From assembly GCA_044238875.1 (NCBI GenBank), contig JBIICM010000016.1, positions 1 to 23,137 on the forward strand: a stretch of DNA of 23,137 nucleotides. The letters run 5' to 3'. Under the pieces are notes generated by a model. The model was not told the DNA's origin. It saw only the letters and a program-made list of their open reading frames with translations, and searched no databases. Numbering within the stretch: the first letter of the stretch is position 1; each line of letters opens with the position of its first letter. A program made the translations under genes and the position numbers. Positions 1 through 7,193 of this stretch are shown in pieces. Origin of the DNA: JAIBAI01 sp044238875. Its GTDB lineage: Bacteria > Bacteroidota > Bacteroidia > M30B66.

Positions 1-318
1 ACCATAGCCGCCGCATTGGCTATGATCACACAAATCACAGCAGCAACAGCGCAGGAATCATTTAACACTGCAGGCGGTGTGGACCGCGGCTTATATAATA
101 TGCATGGCAATGTTTACGAATGGTGTTCTGACTGGTATGGCACGTATTCTACAACTGCTCAAACCAACCCTACAGGCGCTTCTTCAGGTACGTACCGCGT
201 TAGTCGTGGCGGCAGCTGGGGCAGCCTTGCCCAGCATTGCCGTTCAGCCATTCGCAACTACGGCAGCCCGGGCGGCAGCTACAACATTATCGGGTTTCGC
301 TTGTCTTTCGCCCCGTAG
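1..318 (+). CDS. SUMF1/FGE-sulfatase-domain protein, C-terminal fragment (5' end outside window)
   Basis: This is the 3' end of a formylglycine-generating-enzyme-like protein; the reading frame is open to the window edge, so the true start lies upstream. Visible family signatures, in order, are GLYNMHGNVYEWCSDWYG, the RVSRGGSW segment, a CRSAIRN segment and the terminal GFRLSF motif, which is the usual end of the SUMF1 fold. The stop is TAG at 316-318. In Bacteroidota many such domains belong to secreted or lipoprotein-type surface proteins rather than true sulfatase-activating enzymes; the fragment does not show which. Oddity: upstream of about position 66 the open frame (rich in T, A, I) does not look like this family, while frame 3 reads a more hydrophilic stretch (SRRIGYDHTNHSSNSAG) that stops at 63-65. 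The fragment may therefore contain a one-base frameshift. The family call for residues after GGVDRGLYN is firm; the intactness of the gene is not. Confidence 0.85.
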   Translation, partial: TIAAALAMITQITAATAQESFNTAGGVDRGLYNMHGNVYEWCSDWYGTYSTTAQTNPTGASSGTYRVSRGGSWGSLAQHCRSAIRNYGSPGGSYNIIGFRLSFAP

Positions 319-362
319 TTGGATTTAGTGGAAAGGGAAAAGTAGAAAGTTTTAAAGTGGCC

Positions 363-583
363 GTAGCACCGAGCAGCGCCGCACAATTGTGCGGCGCTGC
401 AACGTTTACAACCGGCAAACGATTTTTTGAATTGGCCAACGACCGTAGCGCCGAATAGCTGCGCAGGAGAAAGTTCGAAAGTAGCGCCGAATAGCTATTC
501 GGCGTCAGTTAACACCAACGAAATGCCATAAAGAACAATGCCTCAGCCACCGCAATGCCGTAACGCCGAATAGCCATTCGGCG
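363..583 (+). repeat. cluster of four GTAG-headed palindromic repeats (REP-like)
   Basis: Four related units start with GTAG or GTAA at 363, 444, 481 and 560, each followed by a CGCCGAATAGC-like left arm. Units three and four are complete hairpins: a perfect 20-base palindrome at 485-504 and one with a single mismatched pair at 564-583; both are followed by a GTTAAC box (near 508-513 and 586-591). Unit one has a longer stem (see 373-400), and unit two keeps only the left arm. Spacings between GTAG heads are 81, 37 and 79 bases. A short palindrome with a conserved 5' GTAG tetranucleotide is the described hallmark of REP sequences mobilised by RAYT (TnpA-REP) transposases. No such transposase lies in this window, so the assignment is by structure only. 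Confidence 0.6.
373..400. repeat. perfect 28-base palindrome (unit one of the REP-like cluster)
   Basis: The sequence at 373-400 is its own reverse complement over all 28 bases, centred on CAATTG and with GC-rich arms (GCAGCGCCGCA). It lies 55 bases after the stop of the SUMF1-like gene. There is no T tract after it, so it is not a standard intrinsic terminator, although it could block exonucleases or slow transcription. Confidence 0.8.
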
Positions 584-826
584 ACGGTTAACAAAAACTG
601 CAAATTCCGGAGTAAACTTGGCCAAAATTATTTTTATTTTCTGTGAATTATCCTGCTAATTGTAGGTTTGATAATTCGCGACCAATCTGATTCAATCCAT
701 TGAGAATTCTTGTTGTTTGTTTACTTGAAGGTTTTTTATGCCCTTTTAATCTTTCTGCCTGAAATTGACTTGCTAATAATCGGTTCAGGTTGAGGTGTTT
801 ACGGATGTCAACCCAAACAATCCTGT
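584..826. other. intergenic stretch without a convincing gene
   Basis: AT-rich DNA between the repeat cluster and the lrp stop. The minus strand holds a possible 60-codon frame (648-830) that starts with TTG overlapping the lrp TGA. I see no ribosome binding site, conserved motif or recognisable family in it. No tRNA or other RNA gene is visible. Confidence 0.5.
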
Positions 827-1300
827 TCAATCATATTTAAGCGGGAGCACCCTGGAGTGTTTCACTTCCGAAATGATCAGCATGGTATGCATACTGCCGA
901 TTTCATCCATTTTGCTGAGGTTTTCTGAGATCAGTTTCTCAAATGCCGGAATATCTGTAACAACCGCCTTGAGCAGGTAATCTGAATTGCCGGTTACCTG
1001 ATAACATTCAACCACTTCAGGCACACCGGCAATGCGCTGTTTGAACTTGTTGATCACATTTTCAACCTGCCGGCTGAGGGTAACCTGTATAAAAACACTC
1101 ACCCCCAGCTTAAGTTTAAAGCGATTGAGCCGGGCATGATACCCCTCAATGATCCTGGCTTTTTCAAGTTTCTTCACCCGTTCAAGCGTTGGGGCAGGGG
1201 AGAGGCCAACCCTGTTGCTGAGTTCTAAATTGGTGATGCGTCCATCCTGCTGCAGCAGGTACAGTATTTTGTAATCAATTTCATCAAGCTTTTCAGCCAT
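827..1300 (-). CDS. Lrp/AsnC-family transcriptional regulator
   Basis: A 157-residue DNA-binding regulator of the feast/famine (Lrp/AsnC) family, which usually forms dimers or octamers and senses amino acids or related metabolites. The N-terminal winged helix-turn-helix is at about residues 5-60: DEIDYKILYLLQQDGR is followed by the recognition region VGLSPAPTLERVKKLE and the linker KARIIEGYHARLN. The C-terminal RAM ligand-binding/oligomerisation domain spans about 65-145 and contains the typical EVVECYQVTGNSDYLLK segment. The length is standard for the family. The ATG lies three bases after the stop of the upstream reductase gene, so the two are almost certainly co-transcribed and translationally linked. 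The sequence does not show the effector or target genes; linkage suggests control of its own operon, which is inference. Confidence 0.93.
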   Translation of the reverse strand: MAEKLDEIDYKILYLLQQDGRITNLELSNRVGLSPAPTLERVKKLEKARIIEGYHARLNRFKLKLGVSVFIQVTLSRQVENVINKFKQRIAGVPEVVECYQVTGNSDYLLKAVVTDIPAFEKLISENLSKMDEIGSMHTMLIISEVKHSRVLPLKYD

Positions 1301-1303
1301 AGT

Positions 1304-2131
1304 TTATGATTTAAAATTATGCTTTTTTCTTGCCTTAGCAACAATTCCGTCAACCTGTGAAAAGAAGGTGCCGGGAGCTATGCCACGTAATATCCTGATC
1401 AGCTTACTTTCACCGTTGCAATAAATCTCAAATTTACCTTTTTCAATACCTGCGACCAGTTTTTGGGCTACAAGTTCAGGCTCCACTACTTTGGCATTAC
1501 CGCTCAGCGCCGTGCATTCAGGAAGTGTGGTTTCTTTTTCCCTTTCGTGCATTGGGGTTTGGGTATCGGGCGGATAGATCATTGTAACCGGAATGCCATA
1601 ATCTTTGAATTCCATACGCAGACATTCAGCCAAACCGGAAAGTGCAAATTTTGAGGGTACATAATGGGTGTAGCCAAACAGGCCTACATAACCTGCCACG
1701 CTGCTTACAAATGCCAATGCCGCTCCGCTTGATTTTTTCAGCCAGGGCAGCATTTCAAGTGTCATGTACACAGTTCCCCAGTAATTGGTATCCATCACCT
1801 GTTGCATAACGCTGATGGGTTGTGACTCGAAGCGCCCTGTTTCGGCCATACCTGCATTGTTGATCAGCCAGTCAATCCGGCCATGATCTGCCGCAATTTT
1901 CTCGACTGTTAAGGTAACCTGATCGGCACGGGTGATGTCGCAGGGGTAAATACGGATATTTCCGCCCGGATGCTTTTCGTGTAAAGATTTCTTAGCTTGA
2001 TCAAGTTTTTCGGCATTTCGTGCCAGCAGGCATACCAAGGCCCCCTTTTTAAGCAACTGGTCAGCCGTTGCATAACCGATACCACTTGATCCGCCCGTAA
2101 TAACTACCACTTTGTTGGCCGCTGTATTCAT
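1304..2131 (-). CDS. short-chain dehydrogenase, 3-ketodihydrosphingosine reductase-like
   Basis: A 275-residue classical SDR. It shows the cofactor motif TGGSSGIG (residues 12-19), NNAG (91-94), catalytic serine in FVSSVAG (about 143-144) and YVPSK (Tyr157, Lys161). ARN after the second strand suits NADPH. The segment GLFGYTHYVPSKFALSGLAE followed by YPPDTQTP (186-193) strongly resembles eukaryotic KDSR/FVT1 (YPPDTDTP) and the KDSR-like proteins of Bacteroidota, which reduce 3-ketosphinganine to sphinganine in sphingolipid synthesis. Substrate assignment rests on recall of that motif pattern and is not proven; a fatty-acyl or other ketoreductase remains possible. I chose ATG at 2131 because the in-frame upstream extension starts with TTG and adds ten residues unlike an SDR N-terminus. 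It is the first gene of a pair with the Lrp-type regulator three bases downstream. Confidence 0.85.
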   Translation of the reverse strand: MNTAANKVVVITGGSSGIGYATADQLLKKGALVCLLARNAEKLDQAKKSLHEKHPGGNIRIYPCDITRADQVTLTVEKIAADHGRIDWLINNAGMAETGRFESQPISVMQQVMDTNYWGTVYMTLEMLPWLKKSSGAALAFVSSVAGYVGLFGYTHYVPSKFALSGLAECLRMEFKDYGIPVTMIYPPDTQTPMHEREKETTLPECTALSGNAKVVEPELVAQKLVAGIEKGKFEIYCNGESKLIRILRGIAPGTFFSQVDGIVAKARKKHNFKS

Positions 2132-2212
2132 CGCTGATATTTTAACAACAAAATTCAGCAACTAAATGCCCTGCAAACGCAGTATGCCCGAAAGATATGA
2201 ATACTGATATGT

Positions 2213-3736
2213 TTAAGGCGCTTCCGCAATGGTATCATCCTCCTGACTTGTATCAAGAAGCAATTTTGTTTCGCCTGCCGGTAATTCCTGAACATGGCGA
2301 AGTTTGCGTTCTATGGCTCTTGTGCGTACTTCTGAGGTGTCAATTACATTGGTTGCTTCAATCAGCTTCTTTTTGGTTTTGGCCAGTACATCGCCAAACT
2401 GTCCGAACTCAGTTTTAACGGCACCCAGCAAATCCCAAACTTCGCTGCTGCGTTTTTCAATCGCCAGGGTTCTAAAGCCCATTTGTAAACTGTTCAGCAA
2501 TGCGCTCAGGGTAGTCGGCCCGGTTATGGTTATTTTGTAGTCTTTCTGCAACTGATCAAAAAGTCCGGGAACGCGCAATACTTCGCCAAACAGGCTTTCA
2601 TAAGGCAAAAACATGATGCCGTATTCAGTAGTGTTTGGCGGGTCAATGTATTTTTCTTTGATGTCTCGGGCATTCTTTTTAATGCCATTTATAAACGCTT
2701 TACGATACTCATCAATTTTACCTGTATCGCCTTTTTCATAAGCATCTACCAGGGCTTCGTAATCTTCTTTCGGAAACTTTGAATCAATTGGCAACCACAA
2801 GGTTTTTTCAACATTCTGACCATGCGGCATTTTAATCGCAAATTCAACCACTGCGCCGCTGCCCACTTTTGTTTTTACATTCTTTTCGTATTGTTCATTG
2901 GTCAGCAAATCTTCAAGTATGTTTTGCAACTGGTATTCACCCAAAACACCCCTTGACTTTACGTTGGTCATAACCTTCTTCAAATCACCTACACTCACTG
3001 CCAGTGTTTGCATTTCACCCAGGCCTTTGTGCACGGCTTCAAGGCGGTCGCTCACCTGCTTGAATGATTCACCAAGGCGTTTTTCAAGTGTTTCATTGAG
3101 TTTTTCGTCCACTGTTTTCCGCATCTCTTCGAGCTTTTTCTCATTGCCATCCTGCATGGTTTTAACCGAATTTTCCAAACTCAGTTTAAGTTCAGCAATT
3201 TTCTCGCTGTTGGCCACATTCTGCGTTTGCTGAATCTTTTCAAATTCGGTGAATTGCTCACGCAACCTTTCTTTGTAGTCTTTTAAAGCATCGTTCAATT
3301 CCTTTTTGAAAACCTCCAGGTTTTCTTTCAGTTCGTTTCTACTCTCTTTGCTATTGGTGTCGATGCTTTTTTGAAAGTCAGCCAGTTTTTCTTCAAAGGT
3401 TTTGCGGATGGCTTCTAACTTGTCTTCGTTTGATTTGGTAAGAGTGCGCAGTTGCTCTGAAAATGTTTGGGTGAACGTGTTGAGTTGATTACCTATTTCC
3501 GTTCTTAAACCCGTGGCCGTTTCTGCACTTTCCTTGCGGTTGGTTACAAATTCATCTTTCAGGTTTTTCTCGGTGTCTTTCAGATTGGCAGTAAGTGTTT
3601 CGATCGTTCCGAATAGTCTCGGGATGCTTTCGGATAATTCAACATCAGATGCTTGCTTACCGGCCCTTAGTGTAAGAAAGATGTTTGCGATTAGCAGAAT
3701 CGCAATTATTGAAAGGAATATGTAAATCGTTGTCAT
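2213..3736 (-). CDS. rmuC: DNA recombination protein RmuC
   Basis: A 507-residue RmuC homologue. In E. coli RmuC is associated with limiting recombination at inverted repeats, and the core is predicted to have an endonuclease-like fold. The sequence shows an N-terminal membrane segment (about residues 3-24, IYIFLSIIAILLIANIFL), a long highly charged coiled coil (about 35-255) and the conserved RmuC core from about 263 (GVLGEYQLQNIL) to about 460. Family hallmarks in the core are LWLPIDSKFP with Asp318 and Lys320, the IDPPNTTEYGIMFLPYESLF stretch, and ITGPTTLSALLNSLQMGFR. The acidic C-terminal tail is variable. Length and order are normal for the family. The ATG is preceded by a purine-rich stretch (AAAGAAGA). 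It lies 91 bases downstream of the broken DUF1016 gene on the same strand, and no terminator is apparent between them. Confidence 0.95.
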   Translation of the reverse strand: MTTIYIFLSIIAILLIANIFLTLRAGKQASDVELSESIPRLFGTIETLTANLKDTEKNLKDEFVTNRKESAETATGLRTEIGNQLNTFTQTFSEQLRTLTKSNEDKLEAIRKTFEEKLADFQKSIDTNSKESRNELKENLEVFKKELNDALKDYKERLREQFTEFEKIQQTQNVANSEKIAELKLSLENSVKTMQDGNEKKLEEMRKTVDEKLNETLEKRLGESFKQVSDRLEAVHKGLGEMQTLAVSVGDLKKVMTNVKSRGVLGEYQLQNILEDLLTNEQYEKNVKTKVGSGAVVEFAIKMPHGQNVEKTLWLPIDSKFPKEDYEALVDAYEKGDTGKIDEYRKAFINGIKKNARDIKEKYIDPPNTTEYGIMFLPYESLFGEVLRVPGLFDQLQKDYKITITGPTTLSALLNSLQMGFRTLAIEKRSSEVWDLLGAVKTEFGQFGDVLAKTKKKLIEATNVIDTSEVRTRAIERKLRHVQELPAGETKLLLDTSQEDDTIAEAP

Positions 3737-3827
3737 GTTTATCTTCTTTATTGTTTGTTGATTTTATTTTGTGGCAGTAAGATGCCTTTTGACTTTCATT
3801 TCAGGGTTTTGTGTTTTTCTGCTACTA

Positions 3828-4842
3828 TCATTCATCATTGCTTTTTTGGTATAATCTTTCTATTTCTTTCCTCACTTCATCCATTAATTCTTGCTCAGTA
3901 GGTAAATATAATTGATATTTACTGGCAATAATGGTTTTATTATTTTCGGGAAGTGTAATCCTCACTACAGCATCGTTTTTATCTGCACAAAGCAAAATAC
4001 CTATGCTTGGGTTTTCATGTTCTTGTTTTTCAAATCGGTCGAAATAGTTCACATACATCTGCAATTGTTCAATATCCTGATGTGTGAGCTTATCGGTTTT
4101 AATTTCAATCAATACAAAACACTGCAACAGGCGATTGTAAAAAACTAAGTCTATAAAAAAATCATCCCCTTCAATGTGTATACGTTTTTGTCTGGCTACA
4201 AAACTAAACCCATTGCCAGTTTCCAATAAAAAGTCTTGCAGATGTTTAATAATGGCGGCTTCAAGGTCTTTTTCATAGTAAGCGGCTTCTCGCTTTAATC
4301 CTAAAAACTCAAGAACCATTGGGTCTTTGATAATTTCTTTGGCATCGGCAGGTGGTTTTTCCTCGCGGGCTATTGCTAAAACATTTTGTACATCATTACT
4401 CATCAACAATCGCTCGAACAATTGACTATTAATTTGCCTTTCCATTTGCCTTGCAGTCCAATTGTTTTTAATGCTTTCTACAATATAAAAATTCTCTTTT
4501 GTTCTCATTATCAATACTAATAAGGTTCTTATAATGTGTCCAACTCAATTGCGTCCGCACTGCAGACGCAATTGGAAATGTTCTAAAAAACTGCCTATAT
4601 CTTTCTAACTGACGAACTGAAAATCCGGAACCAAATAGCGGTTGAAACATCTCGGAAATTGATTTAATGAGGTATTTGCCGTACTCGGCTCTTTCTTTTC
4701 CGGCCTGCTCTTCCTCAAATATCACTTTACCAATTTTCCAATACATCATTACCCGTTCTGTATTTACAGATCGAATGGCTCTCTCTTGAGAGGCGGCAAT
4801 GATGCTTTTAATTTGGCGAATTATATTTTTATTCAATTCCAT
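3828..4842 (-). pseudogene. DUF1016/YhcG-type PD-(D/E)XK nuclease, split by a one-base frameshift
   Basis: Two overlapping frames make up one gene. The N-terminal part starts with ATG at 4842 (MELNKNIIRQIKSIIAASQE), carries the DUF1016 N-terminal domain, and ends prematurely shortly after SWTHYKNLISIDNENKREF. The C-terminal part continues exactly where the family should, with FYIVESIKNNWTARQMERQINSQLFERLL in the next frame, and contains the nuclease core: FIDLVFYN (acidic residue), then LIEIKTDKL (E-x-K). The shift maps to a run of five A on the plus strand at 4487-4491; removing one base restores a 337-residue protein, a normal length for the family. YhcG-type proteins are common accessory genes, often near restriction-modification systems. 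The gene is clearly more AT-rich than its neighbours, which suggests acquisition by transfer. It may be a true pseudogene, a sequencing error, or a gene expressed by slippage; the sequence alone cannot decide. Confidence 0.9.
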
Positions 4843-4904
4843 TACACTTTAAATATCTCAATCAATATACAATACAATTGTTGCTCATTGCATCTGTTTA
4901 TCTC

Positions 4905-4912
4905 CAAATATA
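4905..4912 (-). promoter_or_regulatory. possible Bacteroidota -7 element for the DUF1016 gene
   Basis: The minus strand reads TATATTTG, matching TAnnTTTG, 63 bases upstream of the DUF1016 ATG. No TTG-type -33 element is found about 20 bases further upstream, so support is partial. Confidence 0.3.
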
Positions 4913-4921
4913 GCTCAAACA

Positions 4922-4945
4922 TTCACCTGACAAGCGTCAGGTGAA
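4922..4945 (-). terminator. hairpin at the end of the serC-rnd operon
   Basis: A perfect ten-base stem, TTCACCTGAC / GTCAGGTGAA, around an AAGC loop, 18 bases after the rnd stop. A run of six T follows it on the plus strand (4949-4954), so A precedes the hairpin on the minus strand; the minus side lacks a good T tract. It probably marks the operon end as a weak terminator or 3'-end stabiliser for rnd. Confidence 0.45.
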
Positions 4946-4962
4946 ACGTTTTTTCAGCAGTT

Positions 4963-6111
4963 TTACTGATAAGCACTAAGGTTAATCTGCTTTTCTCCGG
5001 CAATTTCCAAAAGCAACTTTATCCGGTACTGAAAAGGCAGGTCAGCAAGCTTTTTTGATCTGCTGCAAAGTTCAGTGATCATTTTTTCGCTCAGCATATA
5101 GGCGGCAGCATGTTCGCCCCATTTCAGGGCCATTTCCTGTTTCAGCGGACGAAAAATCAGTTCTGCTTCCTGCTTTATCTCTTCGCGGGAGCGAAATACA
5201 CCATCCGGTTTTTGTCTGGCCGGAAATTTTTTACTCAAAGCTTGTTCACGTGCCGTTGCCCTTGCCTTTTCGAGCAGCGATTCTATTGCGCGGCGGGTTT
5301 GGTCATTGCGCAGCGATTGATGAATGCCTTTTTGGTGCTTCCAATCAGTGAGGGTGTCGGGTTCGGTGAGCAGCTTATCGATCAGTTCGCGACTGATCAC
5401 CATATAACCTGGCTTGTTCAGGCGCCGGCTGTGCATATCACGGAAGCGTAGCAATTCATTCAGCAAAAAGAGATCATAGGCTGGGTATTTTTTGGAGTCG
5501 TCACGATGGGTAAATACCCCATCCGGCCTGGGCTCGGCCCTGTAAATATCCCATGCTTTGTTCTCTTCCTCAATCCAGTCACAGATATTGCTTTTAATGG
5601 CCTGCTCCCACAGGGCATCCCTGAGTGCCGGAAGCCATGCAACATCGCTGCATGCGTAAGTCAGTTGCGCTGCGGTCAGTGGCCTTTGGGTCCAGTTCGT
5701 TTTTTGTACAGATTTGTCAAGGCTTACCCCAAGCAGCAACTGAAGCAGCGATGAAAGTGAGAATGCCTCATAATTTAACAGACGGGCAGCACGCTCTGTA
5801 TCAAAGACGTTGACCGGATAACAACCCTGAAGATGTAGTATTTGCAGGTCTTCGCCCGGAGAATGCATTATTTTTAGCAAGTCTGGCCGTTCCAGCAGAC
5901 GATAAAGCGGTTCGGGCCTGCATGCCATGGGGTCAACCATAAAACACTTGCCGGCGGCAAACACCTGAATCAGGCAGATTGTGCTACCGTATGTGTAACG
6001 TTCCCGGTCAAATTCAAGGTCAAGGGCAATTTCATGCAGTGCTGCAAAAGAATCAACCGCTGATTCAAGTTCTGCCTGAGTTTGAATATAAAGCGGGAGT
6101 GCCTTTTTCAT
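4963..6111 (-). CDS. rnd: ribonuclease D-like 3'-5' exonuclease with HRDC domain
   Basis: A 382-residue DEDDy exonuclease of the RNase D type, which trims the 3' ends of tRNA and other stable RNA precursors. Catalytic acids are visible: Asp31 and Glu33 in ALDLEFD (Exo I), Asp88 in HSPGEDLQIL (Exo II), and Tyr153 with Asp157 in LTYACSDVAWL (Exo III). An HRDC domain follows at about residues 213-285 (LLRFRDMHSRRLNKPGYMVI). Length agrees with E. coli RNase D (about 375). I use ATG at 6111 because the longer frame begins with TTG one codon upstream. It is the last gene of the serC operon run, starting 36 bases after ruvB and followed by a hairpin at 4922-4945. Confidence 0.93.
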   Translation of the reverse strand: MKKALPLYIQTQAELESAVDSFAALHEIALDLEFDRERYTYGSTICLIQVFAAGKCFMVDPMACRPEPLYRLLERPDLLKIMHSPGEDLQILHLQGCYPVNVFDTERAARLLNYEAFSLSSLLQLLLGVSLDKSVQKTNWTQRPLTAAQLTYACSDVAWLPALRDALWEQAIKSNICDWIEEENKAWDIYRAEPRPDGVFTHRDDSKKYPAYDLFLLNELLRFRDMHSRRLNKPGYMVISRELIDKLLTEPDTLTDWKHQKGIHQSLRNDQTRRAIESLLEKARATAREQALSKKFPARQKPDGVFRSREEIKQEAELIFRPLKQEMALKWGEHAAAYMLSEKMITELCSRSKKLADLPFQYRIKLLLEIAGEKQINLSAYQ

Positions 6112-6147
6112 CAATGTTTTCTAAAATTTCTGCGCCGATTTGCCGAT

Positions 6148-7176
6148 TCAGTCAAAAAGCTCACCTGTGCGGCCTAAGCGGGCAATTCCCAGATGCCGGT
6201 AGGCAAGGTCAGTCACCTCTCTTCCCCTTGGGGTGCGCACCAGAAAGCCTTCCTGAATCAGGTAAGGCTCATAAACCTCCTCGATGGTTTCCGCATCCTC
6301 ACCGCAGGCGGTGGCAATTGTAGTCATACCAACGGGACCACCCTTGAACTTATGAATGAGCGTATGCAGAATTTTATTGTCCATTTCATCGAGCCCATAC
6401 TGATCAACATTCAGGGCATCAAGCGCAAGTCGCGTTATTTCCTCTGAAATGCTGCCATCGCCTTTTACCATGGCAAAATCGCGAACCCTTCTGAGCAATG
6501 CATTGGCTATACGAGGGGTTCCCCTGCTTCGGGCTGCAATTTCGCGCGTGGCCTCACGTGAAATCCCAATTTTAAGGATACCCGCAGCACGCCTGATAAT
6601 ACCCGAAAGCACGTTGTGGTCGTAATAAGATAGTCTGGAGTTAATCCCAAACCTGGCCCGCAGCGGCGCTGTAAGTAATCCGGAGCGGGTGGTGGCGCCA
6701 ATCAGGGTAAAAGGATTCAGGGAAATCTGAATGGAGCGGGCATTCGGGCCTGATTCAATCAGAATGTCAATCTTATAATCTTCCATGGCCGAATACAGGT
6801 ATTCTTCAATAACCGGACTCAGTCGGTGTATTTCATCAATGAATAATACATCAAATGGCTGAAGATTGGTGAGCAAACCCGCCAGATCGCCCGGCTTATC
6901 AAGTACAGGACCCGAGGTAACCTTAAACCCTACGCCCAGTTCATTGGCGATGATATTGGCCAGTGTGGTTTTTCCCAAACCCGGAGGCCCGTGCAGTAAT
7001 ACGTGGTCCAGCGCCTCTTCGCGCATCCTTGCCGCTTCAACAAATACCTTCAGGTTTTCAAGTACCTGCTTCTGACCCGTAAAGTCATCGAAACTGGCCG
7101 GTCTCAGCACCTTTTCAAACTCTCTGTCGCGCGGCGAAAGTTGGTTGCCTTCGGGATCAAGGTTGGGATTCTTCAC
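6148..7176 (-). CDS. ruvB: Holliday junction branch-migration ATPase RuvB
   Basis: A complete 342-residue RuvB, the hexameric AAA+ motor that drives Holliday junction branch migration with RuvA. Visible motifs are DFTGQ at the N-terminus, Walker A GPPGLGKT (63-70), Walker B LFIDEIHR (111-118), the sensor GATTRSGLLTAPLRARF with the presumed arginine finger Arg174, and a C-terminal winged helix containing GPVGMTTIATACGEDAETIEEVYEPYL and RTPRGREVT. The start codon is GTG (7174-7176); the following residues KNPNLDP match the usual family start. It begins 17 bases after the yggS stop, so it sits inside the serC operon; ruvA and ruvC are not in the window. A TATCTTTG -7-like element at 7181-7188 directly precedes the start but has no -33 partner and would leave no leader. 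Confidence 0.98.
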   Translation of the reverse strand: MKNPNLDPEGNQLSPRDREFEKVLRPASFDDFTGQKQVLENLKVFVEAARMREEALDHVLLHGPPGLGKTTLANIIANELGVGFKVTSGPVLDKPGDLAGLLTNLQPFDVLFIDEIHRLSPVIEEYLYSAMEDYKIDILIESGPNARSIQISLNPFTLIGATTRSGLLTAPLRARFGINSRLSYYDHNVLSGIIRRAAGILKIGISREATREIAARSRGTPRIANALLRRVRDFAMVKGDGSISEEITRLALDALNVDQYGLDEMDNKILHTLIHKFKGGPVGMTTIATACGEDAETIEEVYEPYLIQEGFLVRTPRGREVTDLAYRHLGIARLGRTGELFD

Positions 7177-7193
7177 TTTTCAAAGATAGCGAT

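Noticed and set aside
373..400. The 28-base palindrome as intrinsic terminator of the SUMF1-like gene
   Set aside because: No T tract follows it on either strand; it matches the neighbouring repeat family instead.
363..583. Repeat cluster as a CRISPR array
   Set aside because: Only four units, uneven spacing (81, 37, 79), strongly diverged repeats and no cas genes; hairpins with GTAG heads fit REP-like elements better.
648..830. 60-codon minus-strand frame overlapping the lrp stop
   Set aside because: It starts with TTG, has no ribosome binding site and no recognisable family; the partial likeness of its end to mobilisation-type helices (NGLNQIGRELSNL) is too short to support a call.
7181..7188. 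TATCTTTG as an internal ruvB promoter
   Set aside because: It matches the -7 consensus but has no -33 partner and would place the transcription start on the start codon; kept only as a remark.
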